DNA of 64,000 nucleotides, from NCBI GenBank assembly GCA_029891385.1, contig CM057225.1:15800620-15864619 (forward strand), in the 5' to 3' direction. This DNA comes from Erythroxylum novogranatense. Its lineage: Eukaryota; Streptophyta; Magnoliopsida; Malpighiales; Erythroxylaceae. A program made the position numbers and the translations under genes. Every line of letters begins with the position of its first letter. The stretch's first letter is position 1. Under the pieces are notes generated by a model. That model was not told the origin of the DNA and searched no databases. It saw nothing but the letters and a program-made list of their open reading frames with translations. This document shows, piece after piece, positions 12,596 through 24,799 of the stretch.

Positions 12596-13415
12596 CTCCA
12601 CTTATAACGGTCATAACTTTTGACTCCGATGTCCAAAATTTTCATACTATATACCGTTGGAAAGATAAAAGAAAGATCTACAACTTTTCAGAAGGTACCT
12701 CTGCTAAAATCTATTTATATCAATTCCAAATTTATCCCTAAACTCCGAAGATGAAATTTCCATTCCTACTCCAACGTACTGCACCAAATTCTTAACTTCA
12801 TGAAATTTTGAGACTTTTAGAGACAGAAATGAAATTTGATGTCTTTATACGAAATATAGCCATATATCTCTAGATTAATCCAAATAAAAAATCATCTCGT
12901 TTGGACAACTAGAGAAAACGTTATGGTTAAAAGACTGAAACATATTCAGTGAACATTTTCTATATCACTACCCATTTTATTTCCAAATATTTCCTTATCT
13001 CAACTCATACCTAGATCACTCTTTCCACTTCCTCTACTTCTCACTTTCAATAACATCACATTTAAAAACAATCATACCTGGAAGTTGTCAATGAATGCAT
13101 ATACACTTATTTTTATGAAAAGATTCAATATTCATGTGCATATATGCTAACATTATGTATGAGCAAGAAAATGCATTTCCTTAATCTCTCTTTGAGCCTA
13201 CATGCATTAAAATTTTAGGTCCTAACCCTTAATATGAGGACGGGATGTTACAACCAGCACCTTCTTAGATGTTATGAGTTGAAGTGATATGCTAGAGATG
13301 CTACAGTGATTAGTTCTCATATGTGTACTGTTTCTTTCTTACTCTAATGTATTGTGTGAACTTGTTGTAATTGTTTCACATTAATGAAAATTCTTCTTAT
13401 TGGCCAAAAAAAAAT

Positions 13416-13428
13416 TAGGCGCTCGTCA
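13416..13428. repeat. LINE target-site duplication, right copy
   Basis: TAGGCGCTCGTCA, identical to 3887-3899. From here on the sequence is LTR-A again. Confidence 0.93.
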
Positions 13429-13656
13429 CAACAAAGTAAAAATGAAGTGAGTCACTTGTGCATTTACATATGCATCCTTAGTTATGAAATGATTGAATGG
13501 ATATACCTTATTCACTAATTGAATTAACATGCCCATTGAACTGAGATGAAATATTTAATGGTTGAAATCAATGAAATATGTGATGTGATGTGGATTATTC
13601 ATTTATATGACATATTTGGTAAAATAGACTATATATGTGTTAATAAGTGATGATAT

Positions 13657-13728
13657 GAGTGAGCACTTTGATGATGGATCGCTCATTGAGTTCACAAACT
13701 CATCATAATTACATTGTTGCTTTTCAGG
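13657..13728 (+). repeat. Conserved LTR hairpin block (LTR-A, plus orientation)
   Basis: It reads GATGATGG, then TTGAGTTCACAAACTCATC (stem GAGTT/AACTC), then GCTTTTCAGGTT about 20 bases on. This is the plus-strand counterpart of the blocks at 9781, 39181, 41513, 42301 and 49901. Confidence 0.75.
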
Positions 13729-14120
13729 TTCAAAGGAGTTCTAACTCTTAAGCAGATCAAGTAGAAGTCTAGTACTTGTGTTTTGGAGCAAGAATGACTC
13801 AAAGGTCGGTTAGCTGACACTAAAAAATCTAGATAGGATATTTTGGTGTAACATTTCACTTCATGTAAAACATCGTGTAAAGAGTAGCAACTCTCAGATG
13901 TTGTTAGTAATGTATATATGTGGATTATGTACTGTAATGCTCCAATGTATGTTCATGTTTATGAATAAAATGGAAAGTTTTGATCTTCTTAAATACTTGT
14001 GTTATGTAAGACGCCTTAATAAGTGAATGTGATTGCTTTAACATGTCATTCCCATAGGATATATTCTTGGAGAAATCTATAGATGTCTGGGCATATGCAC
14101 TATGGTAGTGGTGTGTTACA

Positions 14121-15219
14121 TACAAACTCATTCAAACTTTATTAACCACTTGACTAGCCTTTCTAACGATTTTAGATTATCATGTTTTCGTCGAAGTGAC
14201 AAGTTTGCTAGTCATAAGCATGGAAGGAGGGCATCAATTTTCATGCATAAACGCCTGCTTATAATCCTCGCCCTAGAGAAACTCCTTTGCCTTTTAAGAT
14301 TTAGGGAAAAAGTAGGCAGTGGTTTATAAATTTGATAGAAAATGTGTTATGCAGATTATTTTCCTTGTCAATCTTTGTACTTCCTTTATTGATTTTGGAA
14401 GGGCAATTTCTATGCCACGCTGAGACATCATGAATCCCAATAGTCTTCCCATTGTAGACTTTGAGTTCAAAGTTCAAACCTAAGCCTAAAGCTCTTTTCG
14501 GACCCACCACGAGTACAGAATTTGGCACCTATTGTTGGACTATGATTAGATCTTATGAAACAACAGCCATTGAACACATAGCCACATTTTTTCTTTTAAC
14601 AAAATATGGAATCAATAAACTGCCTCATCTACTCGCAGAACCATCTCCCAACTTTGATTATATGAGCCTTTCAATAACACTCAAAAGCATTCAACGACAA
14701 CTAACCTTAATAGTAACCCTCTAGTCTAGACCCACACCCGCGATGACTTAAGAGGTCAGTTCTATATCACTTCGAGTACATAGAAATCAAAACTGGTACA
14801 AGATGAGGTCTACCATGGTGGACCAGCAAAGTTGGGAAAGGTCGGCGAATAAGAGAAAAATTCCAACCCTACTTGCAACACACTAGCGCATACTAACATC
14901 ATCTGATGTGTTCTGTAAGTAAAGATTAAGAGCACACGTGTTTTAATTTTGACATTCCTTTCATGAAAAACATGTTGCTGGAAACTTTAATGGCATACTT
15001 TAGAGACTATATGGTTTAGGAAGATGATGGATCCACACAGTGCGATAAACGCAATAAAGTGCATAATATGGAAGTTATGCTGAGACCCTTATGGATTTCA
15101 CATGACGATTCAACCTTGAAGAAAAAAAAAAGTCAAATCTCAGCACATCTATCACTATAGTTGCTTTCGAGAAAGGGCTTAAGAGAAATCAATCTTATAT
15201 GGATAGATTCCATACCTTT
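14121..15219. other. Unassigned stretch between LTR-A and Copia-1
   Basis: No recognisable gene. Short open frames (14102-14329, 14461-14724, minus 14301-14528) show no family motif. From about 14960 the sequence may be badly decayed gag of the Copia element that follows, but I could not read a consistent frame. No LTR matching the one at 19094 is present here. Confidence 0.4.
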
Positions 15220-18200
15220 GAAGAAGTTCACCTCAACAATACGGTCCCTTTAAGATATCCTATAACACACATAAGGATAAGTGGTCAATCAACGAATTGT
15301 TGACTATGTGTGTACAGGAGGAGGAGCGGTTGTTGATGGAAGATGGTGAAAGGGTCAATTTGACCGTTTCTGGAAAGAAGAGGCAAGACGATGCTAAGAG
15401 TAAGGGAAAGGGCAAAGTTGCGCCTAAAGCGGATATAAAGAAATTGGCAAAGTGTTTATTCTGTAAAAAGAGGGGATACATAAAGAAAGACTGTGCTAAA
15501 TTAAAGGACTGGCTCGTGAAGAAAGGTACTCATATTTTATTTGTTTGCTATGAGTCTAATATGGTTAATGTTCATCATAACACATGGTGGATTGATTCTG
15601 GTTATACAATCCATGTTTCGAATACCTTACAGGGTATGCAAAACCTAAGGAAGCCGGTGGGAAGTGAACAAGTCATCTATTCCGGAAGCAAGACGAGTTC
15701 ACATGTGGAAACCATCGGGACTTGCAGTTTGGTTTTGAGCAGTGGTTTTGTGTTGTATTTGGATAAGACCTTTTATGTACCAAATTTCTCTTGAAATTTG
15801 ATTTCTGTATCCAGACTCGTACCATTTTGTTTTTCCTTTAACTTTGCATATTTTGGTTTCAATTTATCTTATGAATCAAAAGTTATTGGTTGTGGTACAT
15901 TATCTTATGGTCTTTATTCCCTACAGTTACAACATAATGATGCATATAATTCGATGCATGTCACTACTGGATTAAAATGAAGTGTTGTGAATGAAGAATC
16001 CTCTATGTTCTGGCACCGTAGATTAGGACACAGCTCCATTGAGAGAATTAAGCGATTAGTAAATGAAGGAGTACTCAGTACTTTGGATTTTGCTGATTTT
16101 GAGACTTGTGTAGATTGTATTAAAAGTAAACAAACTAACAAGTCTAAAAAGGGTGCCAAGAGGAGTACAAACCTATTAGAAATCATACATACAGATATTT
16201 TTTTTATCAAGATCTGGATGCAAATAGTCCAAAATATTTTATCACCTTCATTGACGACTATTCGCGATATATGTATCTTTACTTACTTCGTTCTAAGGAC
16301 GAAGCTTTGGATGCCTTTAAAATTTTTAAGGCTGAAGTGGAGATGAAATGTGGAAAACTGATTAAAATCGTGAGGTCAGATCGAGGTGGAGAGTACTATG
16401 GTAGATACACTGAAAGTGGACAAGCACTGGTCCCTTTGCGAAGTTTCTTCAGGAACATGGGATTGTTACCCAGTACACCATGCCTAGTTCTCCCGATCAG
16501 AATGGTGTGGCAGAAAGAAGAAACCGAACTTTAATGGACATAGTGAGAAGTATGAGGAGTAATACAAAACTTCCTCAATTCTTGTGGACAGAAGCTCTAA
16601 AGACGGCTGTGTATATAATAAATCGAGTTCTAACCAAAGCTGTCTCAAAGACACCTTTTGAGATGTTTAAGGGTTGGAAACCGAGTCTGAGGCATATACG
16701 CGTTTGGGGATGCCCGTCTGAAGTGAGAATTTATAACCCACAGGAAAAGCAACTAGACCCAAGGACCATTAGTGCGTATTTCATTAGATATACGGAAAGG
16801 TCTAAAGGGTATAGGTTCTATTGTCCATCTCACAGCACTAGAATCGTGGAATCAAGAAATGCAAAATTTCTTGAGAATGACTTGACCAGTAGGAGTGGTC
16901 ATTTTTCAGACATAGGGTCTGAAAGTGGCCATGATGAAGCTCACCCTCTGGTTCAAGGGATCAATTGATTGTCATTCACACCCCTCAAAGTCAAATGGGT
17001 GTGGGACAATCAGTTACTGAAGTTCCACGAGCTGTTACCACTAATCCAGTGGATCTAGTTGTAAATGAGGAACAACCAGAAATTGTTGAACAACTAGTTG
17101 AATAACAGGTTGAGCAACAAGTTCCTCGTGAGGATAACAATACAACATTAAGGAGATCCACTAGGGTTAGACGGTCAGCAATACCTAGTGATTACATAGT
17201 GTATCTGCAAGAGTTAGATTACAACGTTGGAGCCGAAAATGATCCTGACACGTTTTCACAAGTCATGAGTTCTAAGGAATCGGACTTGTGGTATAATGCT
17301 ATGAAGGATGAGATGAATTTTATGGCGTCTAATCAAGTCTGAGATCTGGTTGAGTTGCCACATTGTGTGAAACCCATTGGATGTCGATAGGTATTTAAGA
17401 CAAAGAAAGACTCATGTGGCAACATTGAGATACATAAAGCAAGACTTGTTACTAAAGGGTTCATTCAAAGAGAAGGAATCGACTACACGGAGATATTTTC
17501 TCCTGTATCAAAGAAAGATTCACTTCGTGTAATCATGGTATTAGTGGCTCATTTTGATCTTGAGTTACATCAAATGGATGTGAAAACTGCGTTCCTCAAT
17601 GGTGAATTAGAGAAAGAAGTTTACATGAAACAACCTGAAGAATTCTCCTCTAGTGATGGTGAGCATTTAGTCTGTAAGCTCAATAAATCCATATATGGGT
17701 TAAAACAAGCCTCCCGGCAGTGGTATTTAAAATTTCATAAGGTTATCACTTCATTTGGTTTTGAAGAGAATCTCATGGATCAGTGTTTATACCAGAAGGT
17801 CAGTGGGAGTAAAACTTGTTTTCTTTTGTTATACGTGGATGACATTTTGCTTGCAACTAATGATAAGGGTTTGCTATATGAGGTGAAACAATTTCTCTCA
17901 AAGAATTTTGATATGAAAGATATGGGTGAGGCATCTTATGTCATTGGCATTAAGATCCATAGAAAAAGATCTCGAGGCATTTTGGGTTTGTCTCAAGAGA
18001 CCTATATTAACAAAATTTTAGAGAGATTTCAGATGAAAGATTGTGCACCAAGTGTAGCACCCATTGTCAAGGGTGATAGATTGAATTTGAATCAATGTCC
18101 GAAAAATGATTTTGAGCGGGAACACATGAAGAACATTCCATATGCTTCAGCTGTAGGAAGCTTTATGTATGCTCAGGTCTGCACTCGACCTGACATTGCA

Positions 18201-18811
18201 TATGCTGTTAGAATGTTAAGAAGATATCAAAGTAATCCAGGTATTGATCACTGGAAAGTTGCAAAGAAGGTTTTGAGATATCTGCAGGGCACAAAGGACT
18301 ATATGCTCTTGTACAGACGAACTACGAACTTGGAAGTAATTGGATACTCCGATTCAGACTTTGTTGGCTGCATTGATTCAAGGAAATCAACATCCGGTTA
18401 TATTTTCATGCTAGCTGGTGGAGCTGTATCTTGGAGGAGTGCCAAGCAGACCCTGATTGCTACTTCCACTATGGAGGCTGAGTTCGTCTCATGTTTCGAG
18501 GCCACCTTGTATGGTGTATGATTGAAGAGTTTCATATCTAGGCTCAGAATTGTTGATTCAATTTCTAAGCCGTTAAAGTTATATTGCAACAATGTTGTTG
18601 CGGTCTTTATGGCTAAAAATAACAAGAGTGGAAGTCGAAACAAGCATATCGACATTAAGTAGTTAGCCATAAGAGAACGTGTTAAGGAAAAAAAAGTTGT
18701 CATAGAGCACATTAACATTGAGTTGATGATTGCGGATCCTTTAACTAAAGGCATGCCACTTAAGCAATTTAAGGATCACGTAGTGCATATGGGACTTGGT
18801 TCTACAATGTG
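15220..18811 (+). pseudogene. Copia-1 gag-pol polyprotein, broken
   Basis: The gag C-terminus is readable from 15234 (QQYGPFKISYNTHKDKW). A zinc knuckle follows near 15450, CLFCKKRGYIKKDC, with Tyr where His is expected. The protease motif near 15590 is WWIDSGYTIHVSN, with the catalytic Asp kept. Integrase runs from about 15990 (FWHRRLGHSS) through HTDI, SDRGGEYY and SPDQNGVAERRNRT near 16490, with frameshifts. Reverse transcriptase (MDVKTAFLNGELEKEVYM near 17575, LYVDDILLATND near 17830) and RNase H (SAKQTLIATSTMEAEFVS near 18440) form the longest open run, 17535-18521. A TGA at 18519-18521 stands where these proteins usually have Trp. The frame then continues to MGLGSTM and stops at 18809-18811. 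Intact polyproteins of this type assemble particles, reverse-transcribe and integrate. Confidence 0.88.
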
Positions 18812-19093
18812 ATTTATTATATATTTGTTGATTCAATGAAACTCTTATTCAGTTTAATATTTTCTCATAAATGTTGTGTACACATATTTATTAGTTGTGA
18901 GAAATGTCATTTAATTTGAACCTATAATAAATATATGGTTTATTCATTAAGTTAACGGGCGAGTAATGAGAAATTGTGTATATGTAATACATGGAAGATA
19001 CTACTCACTATCAGAGGACCTATCGCCATGATTCATATATTTGATTTCTTGTTATATGTGGTAGTTTTGAGTTGAATGGACCCAGTGGGAGAA

Positions 19094-19734
19094 TGTAAGG
19101 ACTTGGTCAAACCTTACCTATCTGTATATGGTCCCTTCTCTTTTTACATGGTCCCTTTCATCATGTCCCGTAACTCCCACATGTGTTCTTGTCGGCCACT
19201 TCCTCAACCTTCAACTACTGTGATGGAGAGTAGGGTATGAAGGGTTGGTTTAAAAACAAAACGTTGGTTTTGGTTTTGGGTCCTATCTTCGCCAAGCATA
19301 AGAGAACACACCATCAAGCTTGCTCTGGAAGAGAATAGAAATTCAAACTTGCAACAAAACTTTCAAATCTACGGTGGAGGCAATGGCTGGAGGTATAATT
19401 GTTCTTTGTCTTCCGCTGTTGTTTTTCACATATATATTACGGTTACATATATGTATATTTTGTGCATATGTTTTATATGTTAATGGTCTGTATGAAATGC
19501 ATGGTTGAGTTTACAATTGAATGAAGTGAATAATTATATAACTCGGGATAAGCATCTCCATTTTGTATTAGAGATGTGGAGTGAAATCTTATCTTTAAGG
19601 AAAGCTGATAAGGCTCAATACTTGTGGAGTACGGAACTTCTGTAAAAAGAGAGGAAGTGTGGAGCTCATCCCATGTCTTTAAGCGCCTATCTCTTACTTA
19701 CCCCGCAGTTTCCGAACTTCCGTTCTCATCAACA
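19094..19734 (+). mobile_element. Copia-1 3' LTR (right border approximate)
   Basis: It starts TGTAAGGACTTGG directly after the purine tract. A plausible end is CATCAACA at 19734, giving about 640 bp, but with no second LTR and no target duplication the right end is a guess. Confidence 0.45.
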
Positions 19735-21168
19735 AGAACGCATCGATTAGAAAACTTTTTTATTGGTGTATGAAGTGGAATATTCACAATCAAGCTTCAA
19801 GTTTGAGATCCAATCCCTTGTAGATTAGTTTTATAATACCAATCATCTGGAGCAAAGCAATAGAACGAAAAAGAGTAAAAGATATATTTATCTATCCTGT
19901 AAACTCTACGATTGTAATGTTCAATCCGGCCTGTAGGGACACGTAAATCCCCTGGACTTCATACACTCGTCTTAAAGAAATATCAATCCCACCTAATTAT
20001 TCACCAGGGTTGTTTAGTACTTCAGAGCCATAAGATCTTCTAACGGCAAAAGCATTGATAATTTGAATAACTGCCCCAAGGGCTTTCAGATTATAATCGA
20101 AACTGGAAACTTCACAATGAGTGCAAACCACTCTTAATATTTTTAGTTTCAAACAAGATAATATTTATTCTTCCAAACAAAATTTAAGTGCAAGGCTCGA
20201 AACTGGTTGACCAATACTACGTCTTAACTAGGAATCCACTAACCAGCTGCTTAACTACCATTGATCCTATGAGTTGAAAGTTCTAGTCTCTTCTCGCAAG
20301 TCCTAACTGGTCACTTTTTTTTAATCCCTTTTCCTGATGAAAGGGAAAAAAAAAGAAAGACTAATGTTATTTTCATTTTCCATTTTTCTTGCTCAAGCTG
20401 CATTATTTAAACTCTCTCAATTGCCGCATGCATATCAGAACATGTTAAACATTCAAGAAACACCCGTCACCACTTGCTAGGCTTGGAAGACGTAGCCACA
20501 TCACCTTTCAGCAGAAAAAGACCTTGGAACCGAGCAGATAAATTAACATATTAGCCCTTACGAGGGAAAGAACATCAATTTCTAATCCCATAGAAAGAGA
20601 ATCTACAATGGCAGGCAGCTCAATGTACAGGAAACCTAAGATGTATTATTCTACAGCTGCGCAATACAAGTTAGGAGGCGGATACGACCAACAACAAACA
20701 TCTGTACAGGCCAGACATTGGAGATCTGAATGGCACCTTCCAACAAGAAAAAAAAAATGCAAAACTGAGCAAATCCAGCAGAACTATGCGAGGCACTATG
20801 AGCACTCCGCGACTACCAACGGTTCCTAACCTTAATACCTTATGCAGAATCTACAGGTCAATGTGGCCAAGGGAACACTGTTGCCCCAGGAGCACCACAC
20901 CAACGCCAATATGTTTAGGAGCTTTAAGAACGTTAGATTTTTCACTAGCAGGCCTGTATCCTGCCAGCATGCAAGTAAATTACAGAAGCTGAGAGGTTGC
21001 TCCTTGCACTTTGCAAGTGACTAACTCCAGCTACAAGTAGGAATTATAATACTACGTCGTAAACAAAGAGCAAACGAGCTACCATCACTCACATACCCAT
21101 TGAGGTTATCATGAGGCTGCTAATATGGTACTTTTCTTTATTTGCATTCGACATGCTTCCAACATCAA
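19735..21168. other. Intergenic DNA and 3' flank of the ITPK3-like gene
   Basis: No gene is recognised. The part next to 21168 must include the 3' untranslated region of the minus-strand ITPK3-like gene. A minus-strand AATAAA (TTTATT on plus near 21138) is only about 25 bp after the stop, so the real polyadenylation site is probably farther down and is not identified. Plus-strand frames at 20608-21024 overlap each other, show no family motif and lie antisense to the expected 3' UTR. Confidence 0.5.
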
Positions 21169-24100
21169 CTACACAGATCTTTTCTTGTATCGACTCTGCA
21201 CCAGGTTCAACAGAAAATCTGTAAATATATGCTCATATTCTGGCATTTTCCCGTAACCTGCACTTTATAAGATAGCGCCAATTAAATAAATCAGTCATAG
21301 ACCGTGAAAAACAAACACCTATAAGGCTTCGAACAGGAGCTAAGAAACAGAGAATGACATCTTGAATTTGAAGAACAAATGATGAAAATGTATACATCAT
21401 CACTTGCCTGGGAAGTAGTTGATATCAATGACATAATATTGATCTCCTTTCCCATACTCACGGATGATATCCAAGTTGAACAACCGGAGGCCCTACAAAG
21501 AGGCAGACAATAAGTAAGATGTCAAGGAAACAAAGGCCTCGCAATATATACTGCAAGCAGATCAACAGTCAATGTAAGGAAAACTACCAGTCGGCGACGA
21601 AGCTCCTTTGCCACTTTCTCAAGCAAAGGTCGTGGGGGAAGCTCTGCATGAAAAGAGAAGCTTAGAAAGACTTGTACATTCTAAAGCCTTGATAGAGTTA
21701 TGCCACCACCTTATCTAACAATTACATAGACAAAGCAGGAAATAGAAATATCTTTTGGTGCTTTAAGGATCTACGAATATGCTTGTAGCAGTAAATGCAT
21801 GTCTTACCATACAAACTGCTTAAGCTGTGGGTATGGCCGCAAGAACTCAAGAGATCACAACATACCCCATGGTACCCAAGCTAACAGTTGATGACTATTT
21901 GAACCCCTAGATCTATAAGAAGAATGTAAGCTCATACCACGTAACCTAAGCTGTGTGTTCAAAGAAAGCTATAGTATATAGGCACAACTTAACAATAAAA
22001 GACTCAGGGGACAACCAACCAGCAACACGAGGATCCAAATCAGCATCATCTGCAGAAGCTGCAGCACAAGAAACCCTTGGAAAACGTAAAACACCAGCGT
22101 TGCTGGCTAGCTCCCGTTTGCAGACATCCGGCAAAGAGAACCGTCTGACAACCTTTATAGCATCCCCAACAATATAAACCTTGAACATAACACCTCCTAG
22201 ATCCCAAAAGTAACAGAATTTATGAATTAACATCACAATTACGGTACACATGAAGATGGAAGGAAAAAGTAAAATTATTAACTTCATACCATGGTTAACG
22301 AACTCCTGTAGAACAAGAGGAGGTTCAAGTTTTTGCAGTGAGTGTCGATCAAAAGCAAGAGATAATTCATGAGATTTTGCACTTCCATCAGCAACCAGTG
22401 GCTTTGCAACTGAAACAAGTGGGCAACTTAGTATGCATAAGAGATGTTATGACCAATTGCAAAGAACATAGAACCCTCCTAATATGTCTATTAAAAATCA
22501 GTTTCCAGAAAGTGATGTTCAATCTACACTGAAACATACAGGGTAATAGTACGAGACAAAAAAGTGCAATAATCATACCCAGTGGTAGCATCAAACCAGC
22601 TTTGGTGACCGCGTTAGGGATGGATGACGCATCCTTCTTAATAACCAATTGACGAGGAACACCAACTTTTCCTGCAATATAATATCATAAATGCAGATTC
22701 ACCTTCAATGAATAAACAGTGAAATCTATAATAACAAACTGACATCAAAATTCAACATCAGGAGCATAATAATTACCATAAGAATCAGACAAATTCATAT
22801 CAGCAACACACTGAAGCATGGATTGACGATTGTGCAAATGTTGTATGGCATCTGGTGGATCAAGAACAGTGACATCCGGATGCGTCCTCCTGTAATCCTA
22901 TAGTTACAGTAAAACAAACAGAAGTATCAAGTACCTAAAAAACAATTTTCATATTGGAAAGGCAAAGAAAACAAAAAAGGAACCTGATGGATATACAGAA
23001 TCTCAAATCAGGCAGCACAAATAGCAAGAACTGTAATGCCAAATGACAATTAGACAAGATCACTATGCATGTATCATTAGCAACAGCAAGCAAACAATAG
23101 CACTAGAGAGTTCAAGATCTGGATAATCAAGTTACTCATTTGATATCTAGGCCCAAATGCTCAAGCCTATCATTGCCAACTATTTATTTGCCATTTCTAG
23201 TTTGGATGTCTGCCAGTTCAATATAAGAATTATAAAAGGAACAATATAGAAGAAGCAACAACAATGAAAGTTAGACTTCCCACTGCAAATGGACCTAATC
23301 GCCAATACATACACAAAGTATAGAAGAGTTGAATAACTTGTGTACTATGAAATCAAGTAAGCACTTGGCTTTGACTTGAAGTACACATCCAACAAAAAAA
23401 ATGGAATTTTCAAGTTCAAACAACAGAATTCCAAGCCACACGATACCGTACTAGATCAAAGAATCCACAAAGCGTTATAGGTAGAAAACTTATTATCACT
23501 GTCTCGCAAACAGCCACTGTTAACTAACACGCTTAGTTTTCAAACTAATTGAACCATGAAAGATCAATTAATGATGCATGGGCCCATCATAGTCGAAATG
23601 TTTCTCTGCAGACGATGTTCAGGAAACCTGAAGGAACCAGTTAGATGGTCATGGAAGTAGAATAGTCCACAGATGCTGGCCTTCACCTCAACGATCAGGT
23701 CAGGATTCATGATGGAGGAAAGAGCAAGGATTATGCACCTTTTATCAAACACGAATAAGACCCATGCATTTTGAATCCTTTACCTTGACGGATGACACAC
23801 CAAAAGTATGAGATGCAACAAACACAGCATCATGCATGTTCACCAATGATTTGAGTAGCAAAAATAGCAATAGTTACCTCAAGAATCTGCCGCCACTCCC
23901 TTCCAGTTAGCTGCAATAGAGATAAAAAAATTTGGAAATTAAAAAGCGTCGGTTGTCATGTATAGATGCAGGAGGCAATAGCTAAACATACAAGTGTAGC
24001 AATTGATCCATGCTCTTTTCCTCTTTTTAGCAGAATAACTAAAAAAAACAATACGAGAGGGGGAAAACAAACAGATAACTGATTCTCAGTGAATCTGTTA

Positions 24101-24799
24101 GGAGTTGAGTACGGAAAAAGAAAATGTAAAAGGGAATCTGAATACAAAGCCGAGGCCGAACCTTATGCAACACAATGTCAAAAGGGCCTTGATCTGAAAG
24201 GGGCCTATTCTGATCAATCGCAACAAATAAGATCCCTTTATTCCTGCACCCACAGCAAACGGTAACAAATATATACATGAAAAGTCAACTACCTACAAAA
24301 AAATTCTTACCAACATAACTATTAAACCACTGAAAAGGCAACATAAAGCAATAACGTAAAAAAGGCCAATCTACCATATTACACCCACAATACAGGATTA
24401 ACAAATGGTTAAATAAGACTATCTGAGATAAATATACCCTAATTGAGAAGTTTCCATCAGAGATTTAATTTTCATAAACATCAACATGTGCACCACTGAA
24501 CGAAAGAAAGCGACCTCAAAAAATCCCAAGAATATCCCATTCCACCCGGGTAGTACACATCAAAAGAAGAACTCACAAAAAATATCAACAGAAAACGACG
24601 ACGGAAACATCAGTTAATACCTAGCTAAACCTTCGAGCTTCGGCTTCAAAAAGCTCTTGATTTTCTTAGACGTAAGAGCGTAACCGACAACGACGAGATT
24701 TCTTTGGATAGACGAGGGGACCTCTTCCGCCACATCGTCTTCTGGTTTTGCATCAACGCCTCCCATCTTAAACGCAACAGTTTCGTCTTGCAGCCTCAT
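21169..24799 (-). CDS. ITPK3: Inositol-tetrakisphosphate 1-kinase (inositol 1,3,4-trisphosphate 5/6-kinase), ITPK3 type
   Basis: ATP-grasp kinase that phosphorylates inositol polyphosphates on the route to InsP6. Ten exons (plus coordinates, transcript order): 24799-24621, 24243-24162, 23910-23878, 22897-22777, 22671-22579, 22409-22290, 22196-22020, 21643-21588, 21492-21408, 21257-21169. They total 1035 nt, in frame throughout, for 344 residues, close to Arabidopsis ITPK3 as I recall it. Motifs: [16 protein letters not shown] (about 36-51), [112 protein letters not shown], and [19 protein letters not shown] with the metal-binding D-x-N. The start at 24799 (MRLQDE) is the first AUG in the leader; a longer frame upstream has no ATG. 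Donors GTTCGG (intron 2) and GTTGGT (intron 7) are weak, and intron 9 is GC-AG. No disabling change is seen, so it is probably functional. Confidence 0.95.
21258..21407 (-). other. Non-canonical GC-AG intron (intron 9 of the ITPK3-like gene)
   Basis: On minus the junction is CCCAG|GCAAGTG, and the acceptor is GTGCAG|GTTACGG. Only the GC donor restores the conserved [13 protein letters not shown] across the join. Using the GTGATG three bases farther in does not. AG|GCAAGT is the known strong consensus of GC-type donors spliced by the U2 machinery. The intron is 150 bp. Confidence 0.9.

Larger units (their letters stand above)
9362..13252 (-). mobile_element. Solo LTR, family LTR-C (3891 bp), inside the LINE 3' end
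   Basis: On the plus strand it runs from TGTAGCACCCCACTCCC to GGACGGGATGTTACA, with the 5-bp duplication ACCAG on both sides (9357-9361 and 13253-13257). The conserved blocks read 5' to 3' on the minus strand, by analogy with the LARD element whose primer-binding site is visible. It shares its 3' end block (GTGCCCCACGAGGGTGGCGT on plus) and the hairpin/CAGGT block with the LARD LTRs, but most of the rest is diverged. No internal domain is present, so it is a solo LTR. Open frames inside it (11139-11451, 12134-12607) are low-complexity artefacts. Confidence 0.9.
3900..13415 (+). mobile_element. L1-type LINE (non-LTR retrotransposon), interrupted by a solo LTR
   Basis: The element starts with a pyrimidine-rich 5' end (TTTTTCTCTCTCTCC), carries ORF1 and ORF2, and ends in a nine-A tail at 13406-13414. 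It is flanked by the 13-bp duplication TAGGCGCTCGTCA. Variable-length duplications of this kind plus an A-tail are the hallmark of target-primed reverse transcription. Without the inserted LTR-C (9362-13252 plus 5 bp) the element is about 5.6 kb, near full length for plant L1. Its 3' untranslated region is split: 9307-9361 lies before the LTR and 13258-13405 after it. Both reading frames have stops, so this copy is dead. It is younger than the LTR-A it landed in. Confidence 0.93.
1366..14120 (+). mobile_element. Solo LTR, family LTR-A (about 3.2 kb net), split by a LINE
   Basis: The LTR begins TGTAATAGCCC at 1366 and ends GTGTGTTACA at 14120. Without the LINE (3900-13415 plus one target copy) about 3.2 kb remain. 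The same sequence occurs inverted at 38768-55991: both copies share the start region (GAGTCATATCAT, GTGCATTTCATTTACATGCAT in part), the CCCACGATCGTGGG palindromes, the hairpin/CAGGT block and the end (GGGCATATGC, TGTTACA). No internal domain or primer-binding site follows, so it is a solo LTR, presumably of a Ty3/Gypsy element. The flanks TATCA and TACAA match at only 3 of 5 bases, so the target duplication is decayed or the border is off by a few bases. Confidence 0.75.
15220..19734 (+). mobile_element. Copia-1: decayed Ty1/Copia element lacking a detectable 5' LTR
   Basis: Gag end, protease, integrase, reverse transcriptase and RNase H lie in Copia order on plus. About 280 bp of spacer follow, then a purine-rich tract (AGTGGGAGAA, 19085-19093) and a probable 3' LTR starting TGTAAGGACTTGG at 19094. 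The matching 5' LTR is absent from 14121-15219, so the 5' part is deleted or replaced. The 3' border is uncertain. Confidence 0.8.

Noticed and set aside
12134..12607. 157-codon frame rich in Ser, Phe, His and Leu
   Set aside because: It is a translation of the 15-bp pyrimidine array inside LTR-C, not a gene.
20608..21024. Plus-strand frames that could encode a small protein
   Set aside because: They overlap in different frames, show no family motif and lie antisense to the expected 3' UTR of the ITPK3-like gene.
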